Assembly: GCA_016858145.1 (NCBI GenBank)
Contig: JAEHOE010000062.1
Coordinates: 372,001 to 436,000 of the forward strand
Reading direction: 5' to 3'
DNA length: 64,000 bases
DNA from: Edaphochlamys debaryana
Lineage: Eukaryota; Chlorophyta; Chlorophyceae; Chlamydomonadales
The notes beneath the pieces are model-generated. The model had not been told where the DNA came from. It saw only the letters and a program-made list of their open reading frames with translations, and did no database searches. Every line of letters begins with the position of its first letter. Positions within the stretch are counted from its first letter, which is position 1. This document shows, piece after piece, positions 11,796 to 23,900 of the stretch. The translations under genes were made by a program, and so were the position numbers.

Positions 11796-12871
11796 CCCCT
11801 CCCGAGGCCGCGATCGGGGTGCCGTACTGCTCCGTTGAGATCCCGGGCCGGCGGGGACTGGACGGACCACCGCTCAAACGCCAGTCTATGTGAATCTGGC
11901 GCCGCAGGGTCCCCCAGGGTGCGAAGGAGTATCGCGTGGCGCAAGCCGGAGGGCGTGGCGGGGTCTGGTGCTCCCAGGCGCCGCCCCCGCCCTTCGCTGG
12001 GCGCTTTCTCCACATAGGAGCACGCTGGCGCCGCGCTGTTTGCTGCTCTGAACGCCTGTCGCATAACGTGAATGCACGGGGGTGGCGGGCTGACACTCGG
12101 GGCTTGGGAGCCCCCGTTCGCCCACGCACCCGGCCTACCTCGGCCGCGCTAAACATCCCTAACGCACCAATTACGCACAGCCTCTATCACATAGCACCCA
12201 GCGGCCAGGGTATGGCGCCTCGCCTACGGCAGGGATGGTTCACAAACGCACCGGGCTCTACCTCATCCTAGCTCAACTCCGCTTTCCTAAACGTTCATCC
12301 TGCACAACTATGCAATACTAAACAAGCTGAAAGAGTTGTCGTGGCGGTACTATCGTCCCGCCCGCCGTGCTTGCCACTCCTCTGATGAATGCTTTGCTGG
12401 CCTGCCCCGCTTCGATTGATGAGTGCGGTAGCTGGGTTCAAGCAATGTGGGGAAAGGGAGATCGGCAGGGCTGGAGACACTTGCGCCATTCGTCGCACTT
12501 GCCAGAAGCCTCGCGCCGGAGGCGCTCGGCCCTCAATCAGCTTGGCTCCAAGTCTTGTCGCCTTGCCCTTACATTTCGGGATAAGCCCTGGCCTTCTCGG
12601 CCCGAGGGCGATGGCGCCTGTCGCAGCCGGCCTCAGCGCTTGCTCCGTCGCGCACCAGCTTCGTCACAAAACAACCAACAAGTCTAGGCGCTCATCTGCC
12701 AGCTAGGCCCCTCCTGACCGCAAGGGGGAGCCTGCGGCGTCCCGGCACGCACCCGCCGGGACCTTCCTCCGTCCCCACGCAAACAGGTGAAGACGTAGGT
12801 GGGCCCCACACAGGTCATGCGCAATGAAGGGGTTTGAACCAACTAGTAAATATCAAGCGGCGGCTTACAGC

Positions 12872-12880
12872 TGCGCTCAG
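12872..12880 (-). repeat. Element 1 internal repeat B1 (9 bp) and gc junction
   Basis: Sense CTGAGCGCA followed by gc (12871-12870) and then the TG start of A2. No polypurine tract is visible in the sense strand just upstream, where an LTR retrotransposon would have one. Confidence 0.7.
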
Positions 12881-13875
12881 TGGGGGGAGTTGCGGGTGCG
12901 ACGTCCCCGTCGAGTGAACCGTACACCGCAGCCCAGCCTTAGTCAGAAGTCAACGTTGCAACGCCCACTCACAGCCTTGCTCTTGAAGCAGATCGGAGGG
13001 TCTTGACGGTGGGGTGGTAGCACCAGAGGGCGTTGACGTTAGTGATGCCCACAACCAAAGGCCGAAGCCGAAGACATCACCCCTTATCCATCCTTCTCTG
13101 CACGCCAAACTTGCACGAACTTTTCGCGTAAACTCTCAAAAACCGGCTGCACCCTCAGCCTGCTTATTATGCGGGGTGAGCGTAAAATTGCAGTGTCACA
13201 AAAACGACGGTGTGGTGCGCATGCAGTTATCGTGTTGTCATCTCTCAGGCCCTCAAAAGACGGCCAAGTCGCCACGTGTAACCAGTAAACGGCTCTCAAC
13301 ACATGCGGTCACGCATGTTGGGAAATGCAAACAAAATACGCGGGGTCCGCACGCAACTGTCAAAAACTGAGCAAAGGGTTTTGTCGCACACGGTTTTTTT
13401 CGCCCCACCCCACTCGCTTTGCCCACTGTTTGGGGTCATGTCGTAAGCAGCGCAACTCTCAGACAGGCATCCATGCTATTGGGATGCCGTACGCGCACAA
13501 GTCCGGCCTTAGTCATCGTTGTCTGACATTTGCAAGCAGGCTAGCACCTGCTGCAAAGAGTCAATTCGTCTTTGGGGACCTCAGCTTACCGCCGGGCGCG
13601 GCGTACCGTGGCCGCGCGCGCTGAACCATGTCTGGACGGGCGGAGCTCGCCCAGCATTTCTTCTTCTTGTTGGGGTGAGACCATAATGCTTGTTGTGAGA
13701 TAGCCAGCTTGCTTGGGCCTTCAGTGGCCTTTCTTTTCGGCCTTACGCTGCCGCGCGCTCGGCAGCCAGTCGGCCAGTCCTGTAACTTGTTCTACCCTTT
13801 AATAGCCTGTCATTGATAAAGTCTTCCTCTTGCTTCACAGTCCGCCTCATCCCAAGCCCTGCGCTTCGCGCAAGG
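12881..13875 (-). other. Element 1 noncoding 3' region
   Basis: About 1 kb between the polyprotein stop and B1. No domain-bearing ORF on either strand; its lower GC sections (near 13080-13480) differ from the coding part. Confidence 0.5.
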
Positions 13876-15567
13876 CTAAACTTCATCCATCGGCGTGCTT
13901 CCGTCGATCAGCTTCCGGGTTTTGGCCTTCTTCTTTATTGCGCTCCTGTGAGTGGTCGGGGAAGCTGTAGAGGGCGCTCGGGAGTTGAGGGGAGCGACGC
14001 GCGAGTCCGTGGCGGGCACGGACTCCCACGCTGCGGCCTCGGGGCTGCGCGCTGCCTCGGCCGGAGGGCCGACGGTAGGGCAGTCCTGTGGGGCCCTGGG
14101 TTCAACATCTGTAGCAGATGCCGGCTTCTTGGCCGTAGGCAGTGGATCGGCGCGGTAGGGTCGTGGGCGCTTGGCCCCATGGGAGGGATTGACAAGGAGG
14201 CGGTGAAGTGCCACGGCAAACCTTTGACCGTCGGCCCCTTGTACCACCGCATAATTGCCTTTGGGAGTGTAGAAGCAATACTTGAACGGTCCTTCCACCT
14301 TACGTTGCATGTTCCTTGCCTTCTCCCGCCTCATGTAGCAAAACTCGCCGGGGCGCAAAGGGGGGCAGCCTGGCAGTTCACCGTCGGCCACCGTCCACGT
14401 ACCTTCTTCTTCCATTGCCTCGGCCGGTGGCGCTTCGCTGGGTTCGAGGGACGCAGTCTCGGGCGTTGGTTTTGCACTAGTGACAGGAGTAGCGTTAGCG
14501 CCTAGGGCGGCGGCGGCAGGGGTCTCTTTAGCCGTCGCGGCCTCTTCAGTTCCCACCGCCTCTCCGGCCGCCCCCTCAGCATCCCTTACCGGTTGGGCGG
14601 CGGGTTCCCGCTTTCCCCCTGCCTTGCGCCGTCGCCCGGTTGTGTGGTGCTGCCGCTTCTCATAGGCTGCCATCTGTTGTGCTTTGGCCTTGTCATTGTT
14701 TGCAAAGATCGTTTCGGCTACCAAATCCATCTGGTCCTTCCGCTGTTGTAGGTGTTCGTAATGCTCCGGCTCCCAATCGATGGGCACCTCGTCTGGGTGG
14801 ATGTCGGGAGCTTCGACGGGGGGCTCGGGTAGGTCCCCGCGTAAGCGCAACTCGCGCCCAAACATGGCTAGAGCTGGGGACACCCTGGTTGAACGGTGGA
14901 CGGCTGCTCGATAGGCCCAAAGCGCACGTTGGCATACCTCGTCCCATCTATCCTCTGCTGCTGCTAGCGTGCGCAATTGGCTTACTATCTGCCCACCCAT
15001 CGCCTCGCAGAGCCCGTTGCCCGTGGGGGCATAAGCAGCTGTACGGCGGTGCACCACGTGATACGTTCGGAGCCCTGAATGGAAGGCGCCGGCAAACTCA
15101 CAGCCTCTGTCGGTCACCAGTTCAGTGGGCACTCCGTACCGTGCGAACCAAGTGTCGTGCAGGGCGCGGAAGACAGTGGTAGCCTGCTTGTTAGGAATGG
15201 GGATGGCCTCAGGCCATTTGGTAAAGGCGTCGATGAGCACTAACAGGAAGACGTTGCCGTTTGGGGTCTTTTTGAACTTGCCTTGTAGGTCCGCATGAAT
15301 GCGGTAGTTGAAGGGTGAATTAGGTAGAGGGCGAAGCACGGTGCGGCGCAACAAGATTTGTCGTTGGGCCGCACATGCCTCACACGATGACACCACTTCA
15401 CGACATATGGGGCGCATGCGCTCAAACCAGTACTGGGCGGCCACCAGGCTCACAGTCTTGTCTATGCCCAGGTGGCCTAGCGCGTGCATCTCTTGTGCTA
15501 TTTTTACGCACTGTTCTGGTGGGGGCACCACACGGGGTCCTTTCTTGCCGTGTCGTATCAGTAGACC
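13876..15567 (-). CDS. Element 1 polyprotein, part 4: DDE integrase
   Basis: Same frame after the third stop. It starts GLLIRHGKKGPRVVPPP, then an H2C2 zinc finger (H-x3-H ... CEACAAQ), then the catalytic core with the first Asp in RIHADLQGKF, the second in ELVTDRGCEFAG and the Glu in TGNGLCEAMGG; 34 residues separate the last two. This is an RVE/DDE fold, not a tyrosine recombinase. The C-terminal part contains GEFCYMRREKARNMQRKVEG followed by PFKYCFYT, an SH3-like DNA-binding tail, and ends with a basic stretch (KKKAKTRK). Stop at 13878-13876. Confidence 0.85.
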   Translation of the reverse strand, partial: GLLIRHGKKGPRVVPPPEQCVKIAQEMHALGHLGIDKTVSLVAAQYWFERMRPICREVVSSCEACAAQRQILLRRTVLRPLPNSPFNYRIHADLQGKFKKTPNGNVFLLVLIDAFTKWPEAIPIPNKQATTVFRALHDTWFARYGVPTELVTDRGCEFAGAFHSGLRTYHVVHRRTAAYAPTGNGLCEAMGGQIVSQLRTLAAAEDRWDEVCQRALWAYRAAVHRSTRVSPALAMFGRELRLRGDLPEPPVEAPDIHPDEVPIDWEPEHYEHLQQRKDQMDLVAETIFANNDKAKAQQMAAYEKRQHHTTGRRRKAGGKREPAAQPVRDAEGAAGEAVGTEEAATAKETPAAAALGANATPVTSAKPTPETASLEPSEAPPAEAMEEEGTWTVADGELPGCPPLRPGEFCYMRREKARNMQRKVEGPFKYCFYTPKGNYAVVQGADGQRFAVALHRLLVNPSHGAKRPRPYRADPLPTAKKPASATDVEPRAPQDCPTVGPPAEAARSPEAAAWESVPATDSRVAPLNSRAPSTASPTTHRSAIKKKAKTRKLIDGSTPMDEV

Positions 15568-16212
15568 CTAGATAGCGTCGTATGTGTAATGCTTTGCCCT
15601 TTTCCGTACTCGTTGTACTTCTCGTGAGAGTTTCAAAGGGTCCCGTTCATCTAGCAGGCCGTACGGCAGCCTAAGCTTGCCTGTTTTGATGTATTCGAGG
15701 ACTGGCTCGTCTAGCCACACACTGTCGCTGCGACGTTGGCGCGCGTGGGGCCCTGTTGTTGGCCCTGCTGTGGCGGGTGCAGTTTCTTGTTCGCCCTCGG
15801 ACAGGCCCTCCTCGGAGCATAGTAGCTCGTCGGGGCCAAAGAGGGGTGTCTGTCCTGCGGCCTGGGTAGTGGTGGTGGTGCCCGATTCGTGCAGGCGCCG
15901 GGCCAGGGCTTGCTGGTCGGCAGGCTTGGGTACCACCCTTGGATTTTGGCCCAATTCGGTGGGGAGCCTGTAAAGCTTGTCACCTTCGTATGCATACAAG
16001 GCGCTTCGTGCCTTGACGCGTTGTACCTCCTCTGCTATGGCCAAGGGGTCAGATGTTCCTAGCGTGGTTGGGTCGATCACGCGACGTTCGGTTCGCAGGT
16101 AGTTGAGCAGGGCCGCGTCCTCCCATACCGGGCACTGACGTCTGCCGGCAATGATGTCAACTCGCTCGTCCAGTTCCTCTGCCCCGTCTGATGAAAACTG
16201 TCGCAAGTCTGA
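15568..16212 (-). CDS. Element 1 polyprotein, part 3: linker before the integrase
   Basis: Same frame again, between TAG at 16215-16213 and TAG at 15570-15568. It has two related segments, VWEDAALLNYLRTERRV and VWLDEPVLEYIKTGKLRLP, each followed by a helix with EVQRV-KRA-Y. The second leads into the integrase zinc finger as DDATLEFVKTGQMP does in element 2, so this is the region ahead of the H2C2 motif, here duplicated. No enzyme motif. Confidence 0.65.
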   Translation of the reverse strand, partial: SDLRQFSSDGAEELDERVDIIAGRRQCPVWEDAALLNYLRTERRVIDPTTLGTSDPLAIAEEVQRVKARSALYAYEGDKLYRLPTELGQNPRVVPKPADQQALARRLHESGTTTTTQAAGQTPLFGPDELLCSEEGLSEGEQETAPATAGPTTGPHARQRRSDSVWLDEPVLEYIKTGKLRLPYGLLDERDPLKLSREVQRVRKRAKHYTYDAI

Positions 16213-17907
16213 CTAGTCCAGGTCCAGGCCCAGTGGCGAAGGAGTTCTGGATGTGGGCTTGGGGCCATGTTCAGGCGTGGCTCGCGGTGACTCTCCGCGT
16301 TCCTCATCAGACACCAGATCTATGGGCTGCGCCTCACTTTGGCGTTTGGCAACGTCCCGATAGTTGTTGGGCCAATCAGCAGCGTGCATAGGGCATTGCC
16401 AGTTGCCTGGGGGCACCAGTGGCAGTGCAGGCCGCACACAGGTGGTGTGCCAGCCCTTACCGCAGCCGGGGAAGTCGCAGATCAACATGTTGCGGCTGGG
16501 CATGGGCATAAAGCAAACCTCGCATACTAGCTGCGGGTCTGGATCAGCCTCCTCTATTACTCGCCGTGCTCTTTCCACTTCTTCAAAGTCCGCTAAAAGC
16601 GAGCTGAAACGCCGCACTCTACCAGACGTGCGCACGGCTGGCGGTGGTACTGCAGCGTCGGGCGGCTGTCCTTCTTCCTCATCTTCCTCACTTGCCGTCT
16701 CGGTTTGCTCTGAAGGTGTAGCTGTCAGGTCACTGTCGGAGTCTGCGAGCATGGCGGCCACGCTGGCGGGATTTGGCGGCGGCTGGGAGCCGGAGGGCCC
16801 GGCTCCATCGGCTGCTTGCGGAGCTGAACCGCCAAGGGGTGCGCTTTCCTCATTGCGGCCTAGCGGCGAGCGCGTCCCTGTAGCCGGCGGGGCTGCCACG
16901 GCAAACCTGACCCGTCGCCCATTGGGTGACACAATCCCAGTAGCGCTGATGCCGTCCACCATGTAGACTTCGGCTGACGGGAACGCCTCTGCGTGGGGGG
17001 CACATGCTGGAGTGTCATGGAGCAATGCAAACCAAGCCAGCCCTCCACGGCGCCTTCGTTCCTCCTGGGGAGTCCACATGAAACCTGGGCTGGTGAATGG
17101 CGAGGGCGCCTCGGTATCACTGTCCTCGCCCGGGCTGTCCACTGTGTACACTTCAACATCGCTGGTGGGCCACAGCTCGGCCGCCATGCGGGTGAGAGCA
17201 AAGGGCGAGCTGTCCACTGCGGCTAGCCACACGTCATCATCTGAGTCAGACCCAGGGGGTGGATTTCCTGGGCTGATGGGCTCAGCTGGGGGAGCGGCAT
17301 TGTTGTCCCCCATCAAATCGGCTAGACGGCTCAGGCCATCTGCGTTGGTGTGCTTGTGACCTGGGGAGTACTCCACGGTGAACCTGAACTGGCTCATTTT
17401 GATGGCCATGCGGGTGAGCCTGGAAGACAGGGCTTCTTGTCCCGCTGCGCCAGCGCCCATCACATAGCGCAGACACAAGCTATCGCTCACCAGGACGAAA
17501 GGGTCAGGGGCGTTCAGTAGGTACGCCCTGAAGTGTCGCATGCCCCAACAAGCGGCCAAGACCTCACCCTCGCCTGAAGACATCTTGGCTTCGGTGGGAG
17601 AGCATCGTCGGGATGCGTACTGTATGACATAAAGTTTGCCGTTCTTGGGATCCTTCTGCTGAAGGATGGCGGACATAGCCTCCGCAGAGTAGTCGGTTGC
17701 CAAATAAAACGGCATGCCTTCTTTGAAGGAGTGACTTCGCAGGATGGGCCAGCTTGTGAGGGCCGCTCGCAGCGTCTCAAAGCTGGATTGTTGCTCAGGA
17801 CCCCACTCCCATGGTGCGTCCTTGCGGAGCAGACGTATCATGGGGGAGGCGATGCTGCTGTAGCCCTTAATCCAGCTACGGTAGAATGACGTAAGGCCCA
17901 ACCAACT
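16213..17907 (-). CDS. Element 1 polyprotein, part 2: RNase H and PHD finger
   Basis: Same reading frame as part 1, directly after its TAA. It begins SWLGLTSFYRSWIKGYS, the normal Gypsy RT-RNase H connection, so the TAA sits inside a conserved motif. RNase H follows with FYLATDYSAEAMSAILQQ, SSGEGEVLAACWGMRHFRAY and HTNADGLSRL. After an acidic, Ser-rich linker comes a C4HC3 PHD finger at about 16562-16392 (CEVCFMPMPSRNMLICDF ... GWHTTCVRPAL ... NWQCPMH). PHD fingers bind histone H3 tails, so a role in choosing chromatin targets is a reasonable guess. Ends at TAG 16215-16213. Confidence 0.8.
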   Translation of the reverse strand, partial: SWLGLTSFYRSWIKGYSSIASPMIRLLRKDAPWEWGPEQQSSFETLRAALTSWPILRSHSFKEGMPFYLATDYSAEAMSAILQQKDPKNGKLYVIQYASRRCSPTEAKMSSGEGEVLAACWGMRHFRAYLLNAPDPFVLVSDSLCLRYVMGAGAAGQEALSSRLTRMAIKMSQFRFTVEYSPGHKHTNADGLSRLADLMGDNNAAPPAEPISPGNPPPGSDSDDDVWLAAVDSSPFALTRMAAELWPTSDVEVYTVDSPGEDSDTEAPSPFTSPGFMWTPQEERRRRGGLAWFALLHDTPACAPHAEAFPSAEVYMVDGISATGIVSPNGRRVRFAVAAPPATGTRSPLGRNEESAPLGGSAPQAADGAGPSGSQPPPNPASVAAMLADSDSDLTATPSEQTETASEEDEEEGQPPDAAVPPPAVRTSGRVRRFSSLLADFEEVERARRVIEEADPDPQLVCEVCFMPMPSRNMLICDFPGCGKGWHTTCVRPALPLVPPGNWQCPMHAADWPNNYRDVAKRQSEAQPIDLVSDEERGESPRATPEHGPKPTSRTPSPLGLDLD

Positions 17908-20900
17908 TTACACATGTCGCCTGGTGCGGGGAGCAGGGAAGGCAGCAATCGTGGCGACATGCTTGGGGTCCAGGGTAACCGTACCATTGCTAAAGTCGAT
18001 GGAAAAGCCCAGCCATCGCAGGTAGGTGTAGCCGTACTTGCCCTTGGATGCTGACATTCGTATGCCACACAACCTAAACAATTCTATGATGCGTTCTAAC
18101 GCACCCAAATGGCTGTCGTGATCCTTCTCCACCAGTAAGGCATCATCTAGCCAAGTACTGACATTACGTGATGTCTTGCTGCTGTACGGCGGGGCGCCGG
18201 TGGCAATCAATCTCTCGTTCACTTCCGCTTCTGTTGAATGCCCCTCGGCCCCGTCGGGCACTCTTGACACTCCGTTCACCAGCACCGGGGCTAAAGCTTT
18301 GGCCAAGAGGGACACAAAGCAGGCTGGTGCTATCGAAAGCCCCATGGGCATTCGCTTGAAACGCCAGCAGCCGCTGGTGGTATGGAATGCTGTTCGGTCC
18401 CGGCTGGCCGTGTCCTCAATTGGGATGGCGAAGAATCCTAACCTTATGTCCAAACTGCCCACCACCCGCTTTTTGCTGGGCGGGGGCAGCACTTGGTCTA
18501 GCACCTCTCGCATCACGCCCACGGGAAACCGCATAGGCTTTACCAACTGGTTTAAAGCCCGGAAATCGGCCACAAGGCGGGGTGGTTTGCCTGGGGCGCG
18601 GACGCAAAACACAGGGCTGCTCCACGGTGATTCGGCGGGCTCAATGATATCTGCCTTAAGCAGCTCTTGAATGGCTTCGTTGAGGGTAGCTTTGTCCGTG
18701 TAGGACAAGCGGTGAGGGGGGCGAAACACAGGCTTGGCGTCACCTGTGTCGATGGTGAGGGTTTGCCATGTGGTTCGTCCCAGCTCAAGGGAATTTCGTG
18801 CAAACATGTCAAAATGCTTGTACAGCAGGGCATATATCCTTTCCCATTGCGCTGGCTCTAATTCGGGGTTGATGCAACCGGCAAGCAGCTGGGCCATCTC
18901 CTCATCTGGATGTTGGTGGGAGCGCAGCGCAATCGATTGTTCAGAGAAGGTGCGTGCCCTTTCCACATGTTCGGCAGGGGTCAAGAACTCGATCTCGGAG
19001 TACGGTGGTGGCTCGAGAGGAGGTTTGACCACGATGGGCGTTGCTCCGCACGAGGGAAAACGTCTCCTGTCTCTCTCGCGGGGAGGCTTGGGCGCCACAG
19101 GTTGGGGCTCCTCTACTAGTTCATCCGGGGGAAAAGGTCCAAACCCGCCGGTGCCCATGACACACACATCGGCCAGGGCAGACATGGCGGGGTTGCTATC
19201 ACTCCACAATTCTACATGCACCCGCCGCCCTTGGCAGTCAGTGTAGTGCAACCTGTTTTGGTGAAGGTCTATGCTGGCGCGAACGGCGTGCAACCAGTCC
19301 AGGCCTAAGATAAGGTCAGAGGCGAGCCGTCGGGCCACATACATTGTGACGTCCACTGATCGTCCCGGTAGGCGCACCTTCAAGGTGGTCTGGCCGGAAA
19401 CATCGATGGGATGCCCTGACGCATTGTTCAATGGGCGTGTCACGGGCAGAATAGGGTTGCGGTGGCGCAAGCGACGCAAGGTGCCTGTGGTGACGACGGA
19501 CACTCGTGCTGCGCTGTCCACCACCGCGGGCCACACTGCTCCGGGCGGTAGGCTGCCAAATCCCACCCATACGTTGGGTACATCATGCCACACCTCACTA
19601 TCGGCCCGCGGCACGGGGGTAGGTGGTAAAGATGGCGGTTGTCGGGCTAGCCAGCGATGCATTTGCATGACCCGCGACGTGGGGTCTCCTGGCGACGGGG
19701 TGGTCGCTGGTGTAAGGGGCCAAGACATCCGGCTTGAATAGTCCAGCCTGGCCGAGGGTAGACCCACCGCCAGAGCTCCTGGCTGGCGCTGGGCGGCCCT
19801 GCGAACCTTCCGTCGTCCTTCTTCCTTCTCGGGCTCCTCCGGCTGGGCCGTGTCGTTTGGGGCCAAGGACGGAACGAACGGGGTCGGGGCCGGCCTTGGC
19901 GACTGGCGCGCCTCCACAGGGCGCAGCTCCGGGCCATAGGGACGAGGAGTAGGGCGCGGAAAGGTGGGAGCTTCGGAAGGCGGCGAGGCGGGGTTGATAA
20001 CCCTTGCCGTTCGTCCTCGCGCCCCTGCCTCCCGCCACCTATCGCCTAAGTCATCACTAGTGACTGTGGGGACCGCATGGGCAAAAGGCACTGGCTGACC
20101 CCGCACTGGCAAGTTTGGGGCTCGCCCGGCGGCGTTGCTAGGCGCTCGCTCCTCCAATTCACGCCTCGAATCCTGGGAGGAGGACGAGAATAGCAAGCGC
20201 TCACGCAAGTACCTGGCCGGATCTAACTCTGAATGTGGCCGTCCTGGGGCCGCGGCGCATCCGCCGTCCTCCTCGTTCTCACTGCTGGGAATGGGAGAGT
20301 TACTCAGAGGCTGAGTTAGCGGGCCGGACTCGCTCCAGGAAGGGTCAGTCCATCCTTGTCCGTCGGGTGTTAGCATGGAAACATCTGCGCTGTCTGGGAT
20401 CGACGCGGATGTTACGTGCACGTTGCTAAGGCGCAGCAAGGCTTCAGCCACCTCGCCTTCGCACGCCGTGGCTTCCATGTCGGCTGGACCCAATGAGAGG
20501 GTTATTCCAGCACTGGCGTCTTGGGGAAACTCTGACACTGGGGGAGTGAGGGGTAACACGTTGAAACTGACCGGGGTTGACCCACTCGGCCCAGCTTGGG
20601 GTGGCGATGTCATGGTTCCACCTCCGGGGGTACCGGCTGAGGGCACCATCACAACTCGTGGCAAGTTCGGCATCGCCATGAGCAGAGCACGCTTGGCTAT
20701 CGTCATGGCCGTATCCGCCGCCTTCCGGTGGGCGTGGATCTTCGAAATCTTGCGGCGGTTGTGCTCCGAAGATGTGTCATAAGGGCCGCCTTCCATTAAA
20801 AGACGGTACACAGCTTCACAGTCGGCAGCTCTGGAAGCTGTGCGCTGCAACACTTCCCACTCCAGTTTTCCCTGGAGGTACTTCTCTGCCCATTCGCGCT

Positions 20901-23900
20901 CAGCGTCGGTGACTGCTGGAGACGGCGGGGGCGCGGGCAGAGGGGATAACTCGGAGGGAGCCGGGGTCAGCGGGAGCGACGCGAGGGTGGAGGTTGGTCG
21001 TGTAGCATCAAATTGCGCAGCCTTCAACAACTCATCCCTTTTCTTACTGATTAAGTCAGTAAAGGTCTTCTCTGCTAGCCTGCGAAACGACATTGCGCGT
21101 AATCGTTGCTCCTCGACGTCGGCCTTCCTTTTTTCCGCTTGAGCGCGGGTCTCCGGGCTTCGACTGGGTACTGATAACAACTCTCTTAAAGCCTCGGCTT
21201 CAGCGGCCGTCAGAATGTTGTGTCGCAGGGTTGTCCAGTCGTGATCTGGGGCCTCGCGCGAAGGGGTGTTACCTGGCTCGCTAGAGGCAAGGGTGAAGGT
21301 ATTACTCGTAGTCATCATTTGGCAAACGGGAGCGTACATCTCGGGCTGCGACGACTGCACTTCTGGATCCGACGCTTCGAGGTCTGGGCTGTCGGGCGAC
21401 GTTCTCGTGTTAAACGGAGCCTCTCCTCGTAGTTCGCTGATCAAGGGTAAATTCAGTATGTCACGAAGCCGCAGCGCAATATCCCACAAAGCTTCTCCAC
21501 GCTTGAGGTGGTACTCGGCGTGGGTTTCGCGACAGGGTCGCGATGCGGGGTGTTCTGCCAGGGGCGGTGCGATTCCCAGCGCAAATCCCGCCATTGTTTC
21601 ATCCACAGAAGCTTGGGCGAACAACAGTGCCAGCCCGTGTAGGTTCTGCACGTCGTCCGCGGACACCACACACGGCCATGAGGCCCCGCCTTGCCCGTCG
21701 TAGAGTGGGGGGCCGGAGACTTCAGGGCTTCCACGCCCGGGTTCCCGGGACGCGCTTCCTAGCATGAACAGGTCCCCAGGGTCGGGTGCACACAAAGAGT
21801 CTGGCACTGGCGTGCCGCCAGGCTTCTCGGAGGCTGGGGGCACTGGGGAGTAGAGTGAGGCGTTGAGTAGCTCGGGGGGTATTGATGATGCTTCAAGACC
21901 TGACTCCAAGGCCCCTGTGCCTGGTTGGGATGGTGGCGCGGGGTCCAGCGTGTCAGGTAGTACAGGAAAGGTTGCCGGGGGCCACCACAGAGGGTCGTAC
22001 GGCATTCCCAGCGTGACGTGGGCTTCGGCTGGGCAAGCTCCTGTGGGCAATAAGTGAGCGAATACAGAGGCCGTTTGCATGAGGCCCAACCCTACTGCTT
22101 GACGAAGCACGTTGGAGGTCGACGGCCAGGGTGTAGCCGGTCTTGAGGCAGCTCCGGTACCCTCCTGAGCAGCGAGGGCTGGTTCACCTCGATCCTCACC
22201 TAGCATCATCACTTCTAGGCCCTCGTCCCATGATGGTTCGCACCAGGGAACTTGGGGGGAGAACATGCCCTCATTTACTTCTGGCATGTAGGCCTCAAGG
22301 GGCAGGGGCTCAGCATATCCATTTGGAGGAATGTAGTCAGGACGCCAGGGGCGAGTAGGCGCTAAGCCGCATCCTGCTTGAAGCACCGCCTCCTTCCACT
22401 GGCTGTACCGAGGATAGAGGTGACCGGCAGTGGCCAGCCACGCTTGCCGCACGCCTCGTTCGGCACGCCTCCGCAGCCTGGCGGCTCTTTCCTGGTGGCG
22501 TTCACTGGGAGGTTCTCCGTCACTACCCGGCTGTGACAGCCAGTGGGCCGACTCACTGTCATTGGCCGCCAGAATCAACCATGACGCTATCTCGTCATCT
22601 TGAGCGTCTGTCCACGTGATTCCGGGATCCAGACGGGACAGCACATTGTCTTGTACCCAGGTCAGAAGCTGATCCATCACTGGTTTGTAGATATCCAAGG
22701 GACACGCCGCGGAAGTGGCTTCACTCATCACCTCGTCTTCATCCAGGGTCTTGGGAAGCGCGGGCGATTCTAGCATCGAGGAGTAGGAGAGCAGCATCTC
22801 TGAGCCTGCTGGGGAGGACATTCCAATAGGTTCTAGCTCTGCTGGGGCTTCGGGAATCTGCAGAGGCGGCGGCCTTGACCACTGACGGCGCTGCTGGGCG
22901 CGGGAGATTGGAGCCGTGGGGCTCGTTTCTGCGGGCCTAATGGATTCAAGGAGTTCCTGCACCCATTCCATAGCCTCCGGCGACAAGGGGGCACTCAGCA
23001 CTGCTTCAGAGTCTCTTACGGACTCAGTCCGCGTCCCTTCGTCCCAGGTGGCAGCTTCTGGTGCTGCCTCACTGACCGGCGAGGCCGCCATCATGGCCAC
23101 GCCGGCCGCCGGGTCGGGTGGTGCAGTGTCATGGGACACCGGGGTGTCCGGGCACTCATGACCCCGCTTGTTGTGGTGTGACATCGTCTCTATTAGGACA
23201 TGCAAGTCACGTCGTTGTTGAGGGGTGAGGCGAGCGTTGGGTCCGTCGGGTATGGTGTCATCCCCTCGGGCCCAAGGGGGACTGAATACCGAGTTTCCAC
23301 AGCTGAGTTCGTACAGCTGATGATACCACCACGTGCGTGACGAGCAGACCTTATTCCCGCCCATCAACCAAGCTTGATCCATTAGTCGTTTGCCTTCCTC
23401 TCGCATTTCTTTAACGAGCGACAGTTGATTGTAGACATCAATCAACATGAGCTCCGCAATTTTGCGTACCCGTACTGCAATGTGGGCAAACTCACATGCA
23501 GCATTTAACGTTGTCTCAATTCGTGACCATTCGCCATAATTTAACCTTTGCTGGGGATCTAGGCGAGTGGACACGGCATCCATAAACCAGAAATGAGCCT
23601 CGGGTGACGTGGCTCCGGGCTGTAATCCTCCCCAGAAGAGGCCGTTGCTGCGTCCGGCGGGGGCCGGCGGGTGCTCACCGTAGTGTTGCCTAGTCCGCTG
23701 GGGGGCCACGTAACCTGGAAGAGAGGACTGCGGGGCTGTCTCGGGCTGAAAGACGGTGGCGCGGTGCTTATCATCCTTGAAGAATTTCGTTAGACGTTGG
23801 CATTCGTCCCGTCCCAGCGGCTCACGTGGAGTGCAGCGCCCCAAGTCCTTGGGATCCCAAGGGCAATGAGGCCCACGGCCACACCCACTAAGTTCCACTG

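Larger units (their letters stand above)
10342..12869 (-). repeat. Element 1 repeat A, distal (3') copy, 2528 bp
   Basis: Complete copy of the long repeat, in sense starting TGTAAGCC and ending CTCCGCTTG. The other copy is 28661-29704 plus 41374-42857 (interrupted). It contains a TATA box, a TGTAA and a 38 bp tandem repeat, so it has U3-R-U5 character. Several short ORFs on both strands recur in both copies but show no domain. Confidence 0.9.
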
